Of a stretch of 64,000 bases of DNA, positions 41,990 through 51,367 are shown piece by piece. Position 1 is the stretch's first letter, and every line of letters starts with the position of its first letter. This stretch comes from Hyphomicrobiales bacterium. GTDB lineage: Bacteria; Pseudomonadota; Alphaproteobacteria; Rhizobiales; Rhizobiaceae. The position numbers were made by a program, and so were the translations under genes. Location: the NCBI GenBank assembly GCA_900466005.1, contig UEGQ01000001.1, forward strand, positions 1 to 64,000, given 5' to 3'. Under the pieces are notes generated by a model. It had not been told where the DNA came from. It made no database searches and saw nothing but the letters and a program-made list of their open reading frames with translations.

Positions 41990-43258
41990 GTGAATCACTT
42001 CGAATATCGTGATGGCGTGCTACACGCCGAGAACGTCCCCGTTCCGGCGATTGCCGCAGCAGTCGGCACGCCCTTCTACTGCTACTCGACGGCAACGCTG
42101 GAGCGCCACTACCGCGTCTTCTCCAAGGCGTTCGAAGGTACGGACGCAATGGTTTGCTACGCCATGAAGGCGAATTCCAACCAGGCCGTGCTCAAGACGC
42201 TGGGGCGTCTCGGTGCCGGTGTGGACGTGGTCTCGGAAGGCGAACTGCGGCGTGCGCTGGCCGCCGGCATCCCGGGCGAACGCATCATGTTTTCCGGCGT
42301 CGGCAAGACCGTACACGAAATGGATCTCGCGCTGGAAGCCGGAATTTACTGCTTCAACGTCGAATCCGAACCCGAACTCGAAGTGCTGAACCAGCGGGCA
42401 CAGAAGGCCGGCAAGGTGGCCCATGTCTCGTTTCGCATCAATCCGGACGTCGACGCGCGCACGCACGCCAAGATTTCGACCGGCAAGAAGGAAAACAAGT
42501 TCGGCATCTCCTACGATCGCGCGCCGGCGGTCTACGCCCATGCCGCCACGTTGCCCGGCATTAAGGTGACGGGCATTGACATGCATATCGGCAGCCAGAT
42601 CACCGAGTTGCAGCCGTTCCAGGATGCCTTCCGCCTGCTGAAGGAGCTGGTGGCGACGCTTCGTGCCGACGGGCACGCGATCGACCACGTGGACATCGGC
42701 GGCGGTCTCGGCATTCCTTATCACGACGACAACAATCCGCCGCCGGAGCCGGACGCTTACGCGAGGATCGTCAAGGAGCAACTGAGCGGTCTCGGCTGCC
42801 GCATCGTCACCGAGCCGGGACGACTGATCGTCGGGAATGCGGGTATCCTCGTGACCGAGGTGATCTACGTGAAGGACGGTGGCGACAAGACGTTTGTGAT
42901 CGTCGACGCTGCGATGAACGATCTCATTCGTCCGACGCTGTACGACGCGCACCATGAGATACGTCCCGTCGTGCTCTCCGCGGCCAATGCACCGAGGATT
43001 CGTGCCGACGTGGTGGGCCCGGTCTGCGAGACGGGTGATTATCTTGCGCTCGACCGCGAAATGGCGATGCCGCGCGCCGGGGACCTGTTTGCAGTCGGCT
43101 CGGCCGGTGCCTATGGCGCCGTCCAGGCCAGCACCTACAACAGCCGGCGCCTCATCCCCGAGGTACTCGTCAGGGGCGGTGAATTCCACGTCATCCGTCC
43201 GCGCCCCAGTTTCGAGGATTTGATCGAACTCGATTCGCTGCCCGCCTGGCTCGTCTGA
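41990..43258 (+). CDS. lysA: Diaminopimelate decarboxylase
   Basis: 422 aa from a GTG start. The pyridoxal phosphate lysine is K60 in YAMKAN, and the second-active-site cysteine is C346 in VCETGDYL. It removes the D-carboxyl of meso-diaminopimelate to give lysine. It is the third gene of argH-lptM-lysA, so lysine and arginine genes share a transcript. Confidence 0.98.
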   Translation: MNHFEYRDGVLHAENVPVPAIAAAVGTPFYCYSTATLERHYRVFSKAFEGTDAMVCYAMKANSNQAVLKTLGRLGAGVDVVSEGELRRALAAGIPGERIMFSGVGKTVHEMDLALEAGIYCFNVESEPELEVLNQRAQKAGKVAHVSFRINPDVDARTHAKISTGKKENKFGISYDRAPAVYAHAATLPGIKVTGIDMHIGSQITELQPFQDAFRLLKELVATLRADGHAIDHVDIGGGLGIPYHDDNNPPPEPDAYARIVKEQLSGLGCRIVTEPGRLIVGNAGILVTEVIYVKDGGDKTFVIVDAAMNDLIRPTLYDAHHEIRPVVLSAANAPRIRADVVGPVCETGDYLALDREMAMPRAGDLFAVGSAGAYGAVQASTYNSRRLIPEVLVRGGEFHVIRPRPSFEDLIELDSLPAWLV

Positions 43259-43406
43259 CCTGACCAAACGCGATCTGTTTCGAAAATGGCGACTGGCGGG
43301 GCTTTGCCCTCGTCTTCGCCACAAAGAATGCTATCCTTGAGTTTCGCCAAGTCCGCCGCCGCCGAAGCGACGGTCGGACGTTCGATGCCAAGTGAGAACC
43401 GCACAG

Positions 43407-46004
43407 ATGAACGCTCCTCTGTCTGAACGAGAGAGCACGACACCTCTGGGAACCGATCTCAGGCTTGCGCGCCGCGTGCGTGCGAAGCGCGCGGTCGCGC
43501 GTCTTGTCCTCTTCATCGAACATCTCGTACCTCTTTTCCTCCCGGTGCTCGGCTTCGCGGCGCTGTTCGTCTCTTTTGGCTGGTTCGGCCTCTACCGCAT
43601 CTTTCCTGACTGGCTGCGTCTCGCGACGGTATTCGTTCTCACATTCGGTTTTCTGGCATCCTTATTGCGTCTTGCGAAACTACGTTGGCCACGAGCCGAT
43701 GAGGCTGACCGACTGCTTGAGGAGCGAAATCATCTGCCGCACCAGCCGGTTGCCGCCCAGGATGATACCCCGGCCTTCGAAACGCCATTTGCCCGTGCGC
43801 TCTGGAGCGAACACCAAAGACGCATGGCCGAGACGATCGCGTCTCTCGACGCCGGCACTCCACGCCCCGACATCGCGCGTCATGATAAGTTTGCGCTGCG
43901 GACCATCCCTGCTTTGCTCCTGGTGACGGCTTTCGCCTACTCCGGCTCCAACGGAGCCGGCACGATTGCCGATGCTTTCCGCTGGTCGACATCCGGCGCA
44001 GCGACGCCAGACATGCGCGTCGACGCCTGGATCACGCCGCCGGCTTATACCGGCAGGGCACCGGTGTTCCTGACGCGCCGGGATTCTGGCGAAGACAGTG
44101 GGGCACCTTCTGCGGTCAGCGTCCCTCAGCACTCCAGAATGACGATCCGCGTGAGCGGAGGCAGTGGCGAAGAACAGATCCTGTTTCAGTCGGCGAAGGC
44201 GGCGGAAGCCGTACCGCTCGGAGCCGCCAAGGCAGATAAACCAGCTGTCGGTCCGGCCTCTGAAGCTGTCCAGACCACCGGACAGAGCTACGAGGCGGAA
44301 CTCACCGAGAGCGGCGTGCTGGCCGTCGGTCCGAACCGCTGGACCATCGACGTGACGCCTGACCAGCCGCCGCAGATCGCGTTCGACGGAACGCCACGAC
44401 GCAGCGTCAACGGCGCTCTCGAGATCGCCTTCAAGGGCCATGATGACTACGGCCTTGTCGAGGCACACGCCGAAATCGAGCCGACCGCCGCCGAACCCGA
44501 CGCGACGCCGCTCTACCCGCCACCTGAATACAAGCTGGATCTGCCGCGCCGGAATCCACGCGATCCGAAGGGGACATCGAGCAGAAACCTGACCGAACAT
44601 CCCCTGGCCGGACGGAAGGTAAAGATCACGCTGGTTGCGCGAGACGGCGCCGGTCAGACAGGACGTAGCGCTCCTTTCGAGATGACATTGCCTTCGCGAG
44701 ACTTCGCCAAGCCGCTTGCTGCGGCCGTTGCCGAGGAACGGCAGGTCTTCGCACTGGATACCCGCGATCTTCCGAAGGCGATCGCGCTCAACGAAGCCTT
44801 GTCCGTCAGGGCGGACGAGACAATCCCGAGCCTCACGCATTTCCTGCTGATCCAGTCGGCTCAAGCGCGGATGAAGCTCGCACGCACATCGGAGGATATG
44901 AAGGGCACCGCCGACTATCTCTGGGAGATCGCTCTCGGAATTGACGACGGCGATCTCTCGCTGGCCGAACGGAAGCTGCGGGAGGCGCAGCAAGCACTGC
45001 AGGACGCGCTTGAGCGCAACGCTCCGGACGAAGAGATCAAGAAACTCATGGACGAGCTTCGCGCCGCCATGCAGGACTTCATGAAGGCGATGGCCGAGCG
45101 TCAGCCCAACGCCGGTTCGGAAGACCGTCAGCAGTCGGCGCAGAACATCCTGCGCCAGCGCGACCTGGAGAACATGCTGAACCAGATCGAGAATCTTGCC
45201 CGCTCCGGGAACCGTGAGGCCGCGCGAGACATGTTGTCTCAATTGCAGCGGATGATGAACAATCTCCAGACCGCGCGACCACAGCAGCGCAACCAGCAAC
45301 AGAACAGTCAGGTACAGCAGCAGATCGACAAGCTCGGCGAGTTGATGCAGGAGCAGCAGAAGCTCATGGAGGAGACCTTCAAGCTCGGCCAAGCGCTGAA
45401 GGATCGCATGCAGCGCGGCGACCCCGGTGACGGCGAAGACGGTGAATTGACGGAAGAACCGCGGCAACAGCCGGGCGGGCAGCCGTCGCCCACTGACAAC
45501 ATGACCGCAGAGCAACTACGTGAGGCCCTGAAAAACCTGCGGGCGCAGCAGGATGCACTCGGCCGAAAGCTCGGGGACCTGCAAAAGGGCTTGCGCGACC
45601 TGGGCGTGAAGCCGGGTGAAGGCTTTGCACAAGCGGAACGCGAAATGCGCGGTGCCGGAGAGGCCTTGGGCCAAGGCCAGGGAGAACGGGCCGTGCAAGG
45701 ACAAGGCAAAGCGCTGGAAGCGCTGCGTCAGGGCGCGCGCGACATGATGGGACAAATGATGCAGGCGATGCGCAGCCAGGGTCAGGGCCAGGGGACGCAG
45801 CAGGGTGACCAGACCGGTCGCGATCCGCTCGGGCGCCCCCGTCCGACCGACGGGCCTGAGTTCGGCGACGACGTGAAGGTCCCGGACGAGATCGACGTCC
45901 AGAGAGCCCGGGAGATCCTCGAGGCGATCCGCGAGAAACTCGGCGACAATCTCGGTCCCGAACTGGAACGGCGCTATCTGGAGCGGTTGCTGGACATCCA
46001 GTAG
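43407..46004 (+). CDS. TIGR02302 family membrane protein of unknown function (DUF4175)
   Basis: 865 aa. Two or three N-terminal membrane helices (about 30-80 and 168-186), then a large periplasmic part. The C-terminal third is low complexity, with Gln/Gly/Arg-rich and predicted coiled-coil regions (MLSQLQRMMNNLQ..., NQQQNSQVQQQ, EEQQKLMEE), ending with a helical tail LEAIREKLGDNLGPELERRY. This architecture is specific to alphaproteobacteria. No catalytic motif. The family resembles membrane proteins found next to cell-envelope genes; the role is unknown. It follows lysA by 148 nt and converges with CpdR. Confidence 0.92.
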   Translation: MNAPLSERESTTPLGTDLRLARRVRAKRAVARLVLFIEHLVPLFLPVLGFAALFVSFGWFGLYRIFPDWLRLATVFVLTFGFLASLLRLAKLRWPRADEADRLLEERNHLPHQPVAAQDDTPAFETPFARALWSEHQRRMAETIASLDAGTPRPDIARHDKFALRTIPALLLVTAFAYSGSNGAGTIADAFRWSTSGAATPDMRVDAWITPPAYTGRAPVFLTRRDSGEDSGAPSAVSVPQHSRMTIRVSGGSGEEQILFQSAKAAEAVPLGAAKADKPAVGPASEAVQTTGQSYEAELTESGVLAVGPNRWTIDVTPDQPPQIAFDGTPRRSVNGALEIAFKGHDDYGLVEAHAEIEPTAAEPDATPLYPPPEYKLDLPRRNPRDPKGTSSRNLTEHPLAGRKVKITLVARDGAGQTGRSAPFEMTLPSRDFAKPLAAAVAEERQVFALDTRDLPKAIALNEALSVRADETIPSLTHFLLIQSAQARMKLARTSEDMKGTADYLWEIALGIDDGDLSLAERKLREAQQALQDALERNAPDEEIKKLMDELRAAMQDFMKAMAERQPNAGSEDRQQSAQNILRQRDLENMLNQIENLARSGNREAARDMLSQLQRMMNNLQTARPQQRNQQQNSQVQQQIDKLGELMQEQQKLMEETFKLGQALKDRMQRGDPGDGEDGELTEEPRQQPGGQPSPTDNMTAEQLREALKNLRAQQDALGRKLGDLQKGLRDLGVKPGEGFAQAEREMRGAGEALGQGQGERAVQGQGKALEALRQGARDMMGQMMQAMRSQGQGQGTQQGDQTGRDPLGRPRPTDGPEFGDDVKVPDEIDVQRAREILEAIREKLGDNLGPELERRYLERLLDIQ

Positions 46005-46025
46005 ACGGCGACCGTCGTCCTTGCC

Positions 46026-46385
46026 TCAGATCACGAGTGCCTGGGCCACGGCCTTGCGGATATCGAGAAGCGAGAACGGCTTGTCGACCACGTCGACCAC
46101 CTTCGTCATCAGGTCGTCTGCGCGCTCCCGCTGTTCTGCATAGCCGGTCATCAACAGAATCTTCAGGTTTGGAAACGCCGACGAGGCACGGTGCGCGAGT
46201 TCGATGCCGTCCATGACCGGCATACGGATATCGGATAGCAAAAGGTCGAAAGCGCCGTCACCGAGTCTTTCCAGTCCTTCGGCGCCGTCCGCAGCCTCTG
46301 CGGTGTCGTGCCCGTCGAGTCTCAATGCACGGGCGACGAACGAGCGCAGCGAGTCCTCGTCTTCCGTTATCAGAATCCTTGCCAT
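46026..46385 (-). CDS. cpdR: CpdR-like single-domain response regulator
   Basis: 119 aa from the ATG at 46385, which has GGGAG 7 nt upstream. A receiver domain with acidic pocket E9/D10, phosphoacceptor D52 (SDIRMP) and K102 (DKPF); no output domain. Length and sequence match CpdR, the cell-cycle adaptor which, when unphosphorylated, delivers substrates to ClpXP and is phosphorylated through ChpT. It converges with the TIGR02302 gene. Confidence 0.88.
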   Translation of the reverse strand: MARILITEDEDSLRSFVARALRLDGHDTAEAADGAEGLERLGDGAFDLLLSDIRMPVMDGIELAHRASSAFPNLKILLMTGYAEQRERADDLMTKVVDVVDKPFSLLDIRKAVAQALVI

Positions 46386-46502
46386 GGGCATGCTCCCGTC
46401 ATCCGTTCATGTCGCTGCAAATCACCAGAGTTTCCTTTGCGATCGGTAAACGGAAACGGCCGGTGACAGCGAAATGGTTAACAGGAACTTTGCAGAGGCG
46501 TA

Positions 46503-47057
46503 CTAGGCTGCGCCTTCCGCCTCGCCGGTCACGACGCCGACGAAGGGTAGCTCGCGGAACGCGTAGGCCACGTCCATACCGTAGCCGACGACGAAGTAGT
46601 CCGGGCACTCGAATCCGACATAATCGGCCTCGAACACCTCTTTGCGCTTCACCTTCTTGTCCAGGAGAACCGCGATCGATACGTTGCGTGCACCACGCTC
46701 GTACATCAACGTCCTGGCAAACAGCAGCGTTCGCCCCGACTCCAGGATGTCGTCAATCAGCAGGACGTTGCGACCATGCACATCGCTGTCGATGTCCTTG
46801 ATGATCCGCACCCCTTGGGAAACGGTGCCTGTGCCATAACTGGACAGCGTGATGAACTCGACCTCCGGCGCCAGCCCGGCATGATGCAGAGCCCGAATGA
46901 GATCAGCCGCAAAGATGAAGGAGCCCTTGAGAACCGAGATGACCAGGAGATCCTCGCAGGGGCCGCTGGCGATCTCCGCGGCGAGTTGACGATTGCGCTC
47001 GGCAATCTGCTCGGCGGTATAGAGGGGCTCGATGTTCTTTCCGCGCACGACCGGCAT
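46503..47057 (-). CDS. hpt: Hypoxanthine phosphoribosyltransferase
   Basis: 184 aa. PRPP-binding loop VLLIDDILESGRT at 98-110, with the SVLKGSFIF and YEADYVGFE motifs of the HPRT group. It salvages hypoxanthine (and guanine) with PRPP into IMP or GMP. It is 74 nt downstream of the DUF3426-like gene and in the same direction. Confidence 0.97.
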   Translation of the reverse strand: MPVVRGKNIEPLYTAEQIAERNRQLAAEIASGPCEDLLVISVLKGSFIFAADLIRALHHAGLAPEVEFITLSSYGTGTVSQGVRIIKDIDSDVHGRNVLLIDDILESGRTLLFARTLMYERGARNVSIAVLLDKKVKRKEVFEADYVGFECPDYFVVGYGMDVAYAFRELPFVGVVTGEAEGAA

Positions 47058-47131
47058 ACTTCACTCCATGGGACGAAAGACCGTCGACGACATGTGGTTG
47101 CCGACATGCTTGCCGCCCGGCGATAGCACAA

Positions 47132-47818
47132 TCAGATGCTATGAGCATCCGCTTCCGCGAAAGAAAGCCGCAATTCCGGCAATTTTCCACCGGGATGCCG
47201 AAGACGTGCGGCAAGGCCGCGACTTTCGCCGGCGTCGATCGATCCGGCAGGGCCATCGATGAAGGTGCTGGCCACGACGTGCCCGCCGGAAATGAGGTCC
47301 GCCCGAACCCGCGGTATTCGCTTCTGCTCCGGGCCGCGATTTTCGATGATCGCGTTCACGAGCAGCACCCGCATTCCGTTTGCGTCCTGCGGCGTGAGCG
47401 TAACATGCGTGATGTCGAGTGCGGCGACGCGCACAGGCAGGGCTTGCTCCGGCGTGGCAAGCAGACCCGCGACGGCGAAGACACAGCCGAAGACAGCCGC
47501 CACAAGAACCGCGAAGTTTCTGTCAGACAGGTGTCCGAGGGCTCCCTCGATGCCCGTGACCAGCCTGCCGACCAGAGTGGATAAGAGGGACTCGCGACGC
47601 CGGATCGGCCTTGCCTGCCGAGCGTCGTGATTGTCGTTGCACCAGCTCCGCGCAACGGTCGCACGGTCGACTTTCGCGATGGTGATGAACTGCGCATCGA
47701 GGACATCGGCGACGGATGCACGGCGCGTGGAAGGGTGCGCTCCCCGGGCAGGGCGCTCCGGCGGCAGCAGGTCGATTGTCGCCTCGGCCGTCCGTCTTTG
47801 ATTGCGGAATGCGCTCAT
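47132..47818 (-). CDS. Membrane protein with DUF3426-like periplasmic domain, zinc finger absent
   Basis: 228 aa from the ATG at 47818. Residues about 105-128 form one membrane helix (FAVLVAAVFGCVFAVAGLL). The part after it, including VTLTPQDANGMRVLLVNAIIENRG, is the immunoglobulin-like DUF3426/DUF2393 fold. In relatives (MJ0042 finger proteins) the N-terminus begins with a CxxC pair; here it has no cysteine pair and instead an Arg-rich tail. The gene diverges from ftsE, the usual context. Function unknown. Confidence 0.75.
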   Translation of the reverse strand: MSAFRNQRRTAEATIDLLPPERPARGAHPSTRRASVADVLDAQFITIAKVDRATVARSWCNDNHDARQARPIRRRESLLSTLVGRLVTGIEGALGHLSDRNFAVLVAAVFGCVFAVAGLLATPEQALPVRVAALDITHVTLTPQDANGMRVLLVNAIIENRGPEQKRIPRVRADLISGGHVVASTFIDGPAGSIDAGESRGLAARLRHPGGKLPELRLSFAEADAHSI

Positions 47819-48016
47819 CTTGCCCTCGCTGCGCGGCCCATCAAGGCGCCGCAAAACAGGCCATTGAAACGAATCCTCTCCAGTCGTAAATTTGAATGGT
47901 TAATGCTTCGCAAAGATCTGCCTGGAAGGCCGTCTTTCGACGCCAGTTTACCGTCTGTTAACCGAGTGCGTTAACAAGTCGCCAGAACTCGAGCACTGTC
48001 AGACCGGACCTGTCCG

Positions 48017-48676
48017 TTGATTCATTTCGAAAATGTAGGCCTGCGCTATGGAATGGGACCGGAGATCCTGAGAGATCTCACCTTCGACATCCCGAAGCGC
48101 TCCTTCCAATTCCTGACCGGTCCCTCGGGAGCCGGCAAAACGACACTGTTGCGTCTGCTCTTCATGTCGCTGCAACCGACCCGCGGGCTCATCCGCAGCT
48201 TCGGTCGCGACGTGACACAGATTCCGCGCAGCGAGCTGCCGATGTTGCGGCGGCGTGTCGGCATCGTTTTCCAGGACTTCCAGCTTCTCGATCACCTCAC
48301 GACCTACGAGAACGTCGCATTGCCCCTGAGGGTTCGTGGCAAGGAGGAGGCCGCATATCGGAGCGATGTCATCGAGCTCCTGAAATGGGTCGGCCTCGGC
48401 GAGCGCATCAATGTGCTGCCCCCGGTCCTTTCCGGCGGTGAGAAGCAGCGCGTGGCGATCGCACGGGCACTGATCGACCGCCCGGAAATCCTGCTCGCGG
48501 ACGAGCCGACGGGCAATGTCGATCCACCGATGGCACGACGTTTGCTGAGCCTCTTTCTGGAGCTCAATCGTCTTGGCACCGCAGTCATCATCGCGACGCA
48601 TGATTTCTCGTTGATGGACCAGGTCGACGCGCGCCGCATGATCCTCACCGACGGACGGTTGGAAATCTATGACTGA
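48017..48676 (+). CDS. ftsE: Cell division ATP-binding protein FtsE
   Basis: 219 aa from a TTG start, the only start giving the family N-terminus (IHFENVGLRYG). Walker A GPSGAGKT at 35-42, LSGGEKQR at 138-145, Walker B ILLADEP at 158-164 and the H-loop IATHD near 193 are intact. FtsE with FtsX activates periplasmic cell-wall hydrolases at the division site. Its stop overlaps ftsX by 8 nt. Confidence 0.97.
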   Translation: MIHFENVGLRYGMGPEILRDLTFDIPKRSFQFLTGPSGAGKTTLLRLLFMSLQPTRGLIRSFGRDVTQIPRSELPMLRRRVGIVFQDFQLLDHLTTYENVALPLRVRGKEEAAYRSDVIELLKWVGLGERINVLPPVLSGGEKQRVAIARALIDRPEILLADEPTGNVDPPMARRLLSLFLELNRLGTAVIIATHDFSLMDQVDARRMILTDGRLEIYD

Positions 48677-49676
48677 TCTTCAACGCGCACTTCCCCGCAG
48701 CAAGCAGCCACAGCGTCGGACGGAAATGCATGTCCGCCCCACGGCCCCGATCCTGCCTGCCTCCAACATTCAGGGAAATGCGCTGATGGTGGTGATCGCC
48801 ATCATGGCCTTTCTCGCCTGCCTGACGCTCGGAGCTGTCAGCATGGTGCGGGCGACCGCCGCGGGCTGGCAGAGCCAGATCTCGCGTGAGATCACCATAC
48901 AGATCAAGCCTGAAGACGGTCTCGACATGAACAAGGCCCTGGTGCGCGCCCGCGACCTTGCCTTGACTTTCGTCGGCACCAAGGACGGCACGATCATGGA
49001 CGACGATGCGACCGCCCGCCTCCTTGAGCCCTGGCTGGGCAGCGGGCTCGACATCAACGACCTTCCCGTACCGCGCCTCGTCATCATCACCATAGACGAG
49101 ACGCATCCGCCCGACTTCGCCGCAATGCGCGCGCTCCTGAAAGAGGAGGTCCCGCAGGCCTTCCTCGACGATCACCGCACGTGGGTGGACCGTCTCGTCT
49201 CCATGGCGCGAACCACGGTCTTCGTCGGTTCGGGTATTCTGCTGCTGGTCTTTGTTGCCATGGTGCTGACCGTGGTCTTCGCGACTCGCGGTGCGCTCTC
49301 CGGCAACCGCCATATCATAGAGGTCCTGCATTTCGTCGGTGCCGAGGGCTCGTTTGTGGCGCAAGAGTTCCAGAAGCACTTCCTGAAGATCAGTCTCAAG
49401 GGAGCGACGGCAGGAGGCCTCGCCGCTGCCTCGCTCTTCGCGCTGGCAGGCTACTGGCAGAGCCGATCGCTCGCCACGCCCGAGAGCGACCAGACGGCGG
49501 CGCTCTTCGGCACCTTCAGCATCGGCTTCATGGGGTACCTGGGCATTTTCGCCACGATGATCGTCATTGCGTTGCTGACGACCCTGACCGCTCGCTTCAC
49601 CGTTATCAGGACCATTTACGAAATCGATCTGATCCGCTCGGATCCGGCGCGCACGGACGGACTGATCAACGACTGA
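48669..49676 (+). CDS. ftsX: Cell division protein FtsX
   Basis: 335 aa. Four membrane helices with a large periplasmic loop after the first (about 65-165), the place where FtsX contacts its hydrolase partner. The N-terminus is longer than in E. coli (basic, Pro-rich). It overlaps ftsE by 8 nt; the ydcF and plsC genes follow, the standard rhizobial order ftsEX-ydcF-plsC. Confidence 0.95.
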   Translation: MTDLQRALPRSKQPQRRTEMHVRPTAPILPASNIQGNALMVVIAIMAFLACLTLGAVSMVRATAAGWQSQISREITIQIKPEDGLDMNKALVRARDLALTFVGTKDGTIMDDDATARLLEPWLGSGLDINDLPVPRLVIITIDETHPPDFAAMRALLKEEVPQAFLDDHRTWVDRLVSMARTTVFVGSGILLLVFVAMVLTVVFATRGALSGNRHIIEVLHFVGAEGSFVAQEFQKHFLKISLKGATAGGLAAASLFALAGYWQSRSLATPESDQTAALFGTFSIGFMGYLGIFATMIVIALLTTLTARFTVIRTIYEIDLIRSDPARTDGLIND

Positions 49677-49742
49677 AGAAAGCCTGTTGACTTGCCACAA
49701 AGCCGCCTGTTCGCCATGGCAAAAGGGCGGTATGCACAACAT

Positions 49743-50468
49743 ATGACGATGGGTCGGATGTCACGGATCACAGCAAGTCCGAAGATGCCGCGGCAACGTC
49801 CCGCGCACGGCCTCTTCGCGCGGCGTGGACCGTTGCGTCGCGTTCTGCGCTATGGCGGCATCATCGCCATATTCGCCTGCGCCGTGGTCGTTGCCGGCTT
49901 CCTGCGCTTTGCCGACCATGTAACGACACTGAAACCGCCCGCGGATCCCCGCGCCGATGCGATCGTCGTTCTGACCGGCGGATATCAGCGAATCGACCAG
50001 GCAGTCGATCTCCTCCGCCGTGGCTCGGGAAAACGCTTGCTCATCTCTGGTGTGCACCCTGCGACGACTCCATCCCAGATCCGACGGATGACACAAAGCT
50101 CCAACGATCTCTTCGATTGCTGCGTCGACATCGGCTACCAGGCACTCGACACCATCGGTAATGCCAACGAGATATCCCACTGGATCCACGACCGTGGATA
50201 TACCCGGGTTCTGGTCGTGACCAACAACTATCATATGCCGCGAAGTCTCATGGAACTCCGGCGCATCGACCGCGCGACGGAATTCATCGCGTACCCGGTC
50301 GTGAACTCCGATCTCAAGACCACGAACTGGTTCGCCAACCCCAGCGTTCTACGAACATTGCTTGCGGAGTACGGAAAAACCCTGGTCGCCTTCGCGCGCG
50401 GCAGCGTGGGCTGGAGCATGGGAGACGGTTTGCGCTCGAGCGCGACGCTCGCCAAATCAGTCCAATGA
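49743..50468 (+). CDS. YdcF family protein (DUF218)
   Basis: About 241 aa if the ATG at 49743 is used; starts at 49692 (TTG) and 49716 are also possible, none with a strong ribosome binding site. One N-terminal membrane helix (about 37-57) leads to a periplasmic Rossmann-like DUF218 domain with ADAIVVLTGG, LLISGVHPATT and VLVVTNNYHMPRS. DUF218 proteins include SanA and ElyC, linked to envelope and undecaprenyl-phosphate metabolism. It follows ftsX closely. Confidence 0.9.
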   Translation: MTMGRMSRITASPKMPRQRPAHGLFARRGPLRRVLRYGGIIAIFACAVVVAGFLRFADHVTTLKPPADPRADAIVVLTGGYQRIDQAVDLLRRGSGKRLLISGVHPATTPSQIRRMTQSSNDLFDCCVDIGYQALDTIGNANEISHWIHDRGYTRVLVVTNNYHMPRSLMELRRIDRATEFIAYPVVNSDLKTTNWFANPSVLRTLLAEYGKTLVAFARGSVGWSMGDGLRSSATLAKSVQ

Positions 50469-50542
50469 TAACGGCGCGAGGCGCTTTCTCTCCGCCCCGA
50501 TTTCGTATAGGCACGTCGCAATCACGCCGCGGGAAGCCTTTC

Positions 50543-51334
50543 ATGATCGCCTTGCGTTCCATTCTCTTCAACACAGCCTTCTATCTGAATCTTATCCTGC
50601 GCATGATCGTGCTTTCGCCGATCTACTTCGTGCTGCCGCGCAAGAAGGCATTTTCGATTCCGAAGAACTGGGCGCTGTCCTGCCACTGGCTGATGAAAAC
50701 GATCGTCGGCACGACATTCACGATCGAGGGGCTCGAGAACCTCCCCAAGGGTGGATACATTCTGGCGCCGAAACATCAGTCGTTCTGGGATACCTTCGCC
50801 TTGCTGCCTTGGCTCGACGACCCGGTCTACATTCTGAAGCGCGAACTGCTCTGGATCCCCCTCTTCGGCTGGTATGCGAAGAAGCAGCGGATGATTCCGG
50901 TGAACCGCGGGGCACGCGGCAAGGTCATGGCGGCAGTGATGGCGCGAACGGCCTACGAGATGCGCAACGGCCGCCAGCTCATCATCTATCCGGAGGGAAC
51001 ACGCCGTCCGCCAGGTGCGCATCCTGAATACAAATACGGTATCGCTCGGCTCTATCGCGATCTTCAGGTGCCGGTCGTGCCGGTGGCGATGCATCCCGGC
51101 CTCTTCTGGCCGCGCCGCAAGTTCCTTCGTTTCCCCGGACACTTCAAGGTCCGGATTCTGCCTCCGATCGAGCCCGGCCTTGATCCGGATGCTTTCTTCG
51201 AGAAACTGATGCAGGTGCTCGAGGCGGCAAGCGACGAATTGCTGGTCGAGACGGCGAGGGATAACCCGCACGTTCCGCTGCCACCAACGGCGAAGCGACG
51301 ACTGAGTGAACTCGCGAAAGGAGCGACAACGTAG
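50543..51334 (+). CDS. plsC: 1-acyl-sn-glycerol-3-phosphate acyltransferase
   Basis: 263 aa from the ATG at 50543. The HxxxxD motif is H78-QSFW-D83 and the substrate motif YPEGTR is at 149-154. It acylates lysophosphatidic acid to phosphatidic acid at the inner membrane. It starts 74 nt after the ydcF stop and closes the ftsEX-ydcF-plsC unit. Confidence 0.94.
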   Translation: MIALRSILFNTAFYLNLILRMIVLSPIYFVLPRKKAFSIPKNWALSCHWLMKTIVGTTFTIEGLENLPKGGYILAPKHQSFWDTFALLPWLDDPVYILKRELLWIPLFGWYAKKQRMIPVNRGARGKVMAAVMARTAYEMRNGRQLIIYPEGTRRPPGAHPEYKYGIARLYRDLQVPVVPVAMHPGLFWPRRKFLRFPGHFKVRILPPIEPGLDPDAFFEKLMQVLEAASDELLVETARDNPHVPLPPTAKRRLSELAKGATT

Positions 51335-51367
51335 GGCGAGCGCCACTGAGGCCAGACGGCCGTGCGG

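Noticed and set aside
43680..45515. Open frame of 611 codons on the minus strand
   Set aside because: Antisense of the TIGR02302 gene; no start signals or family.
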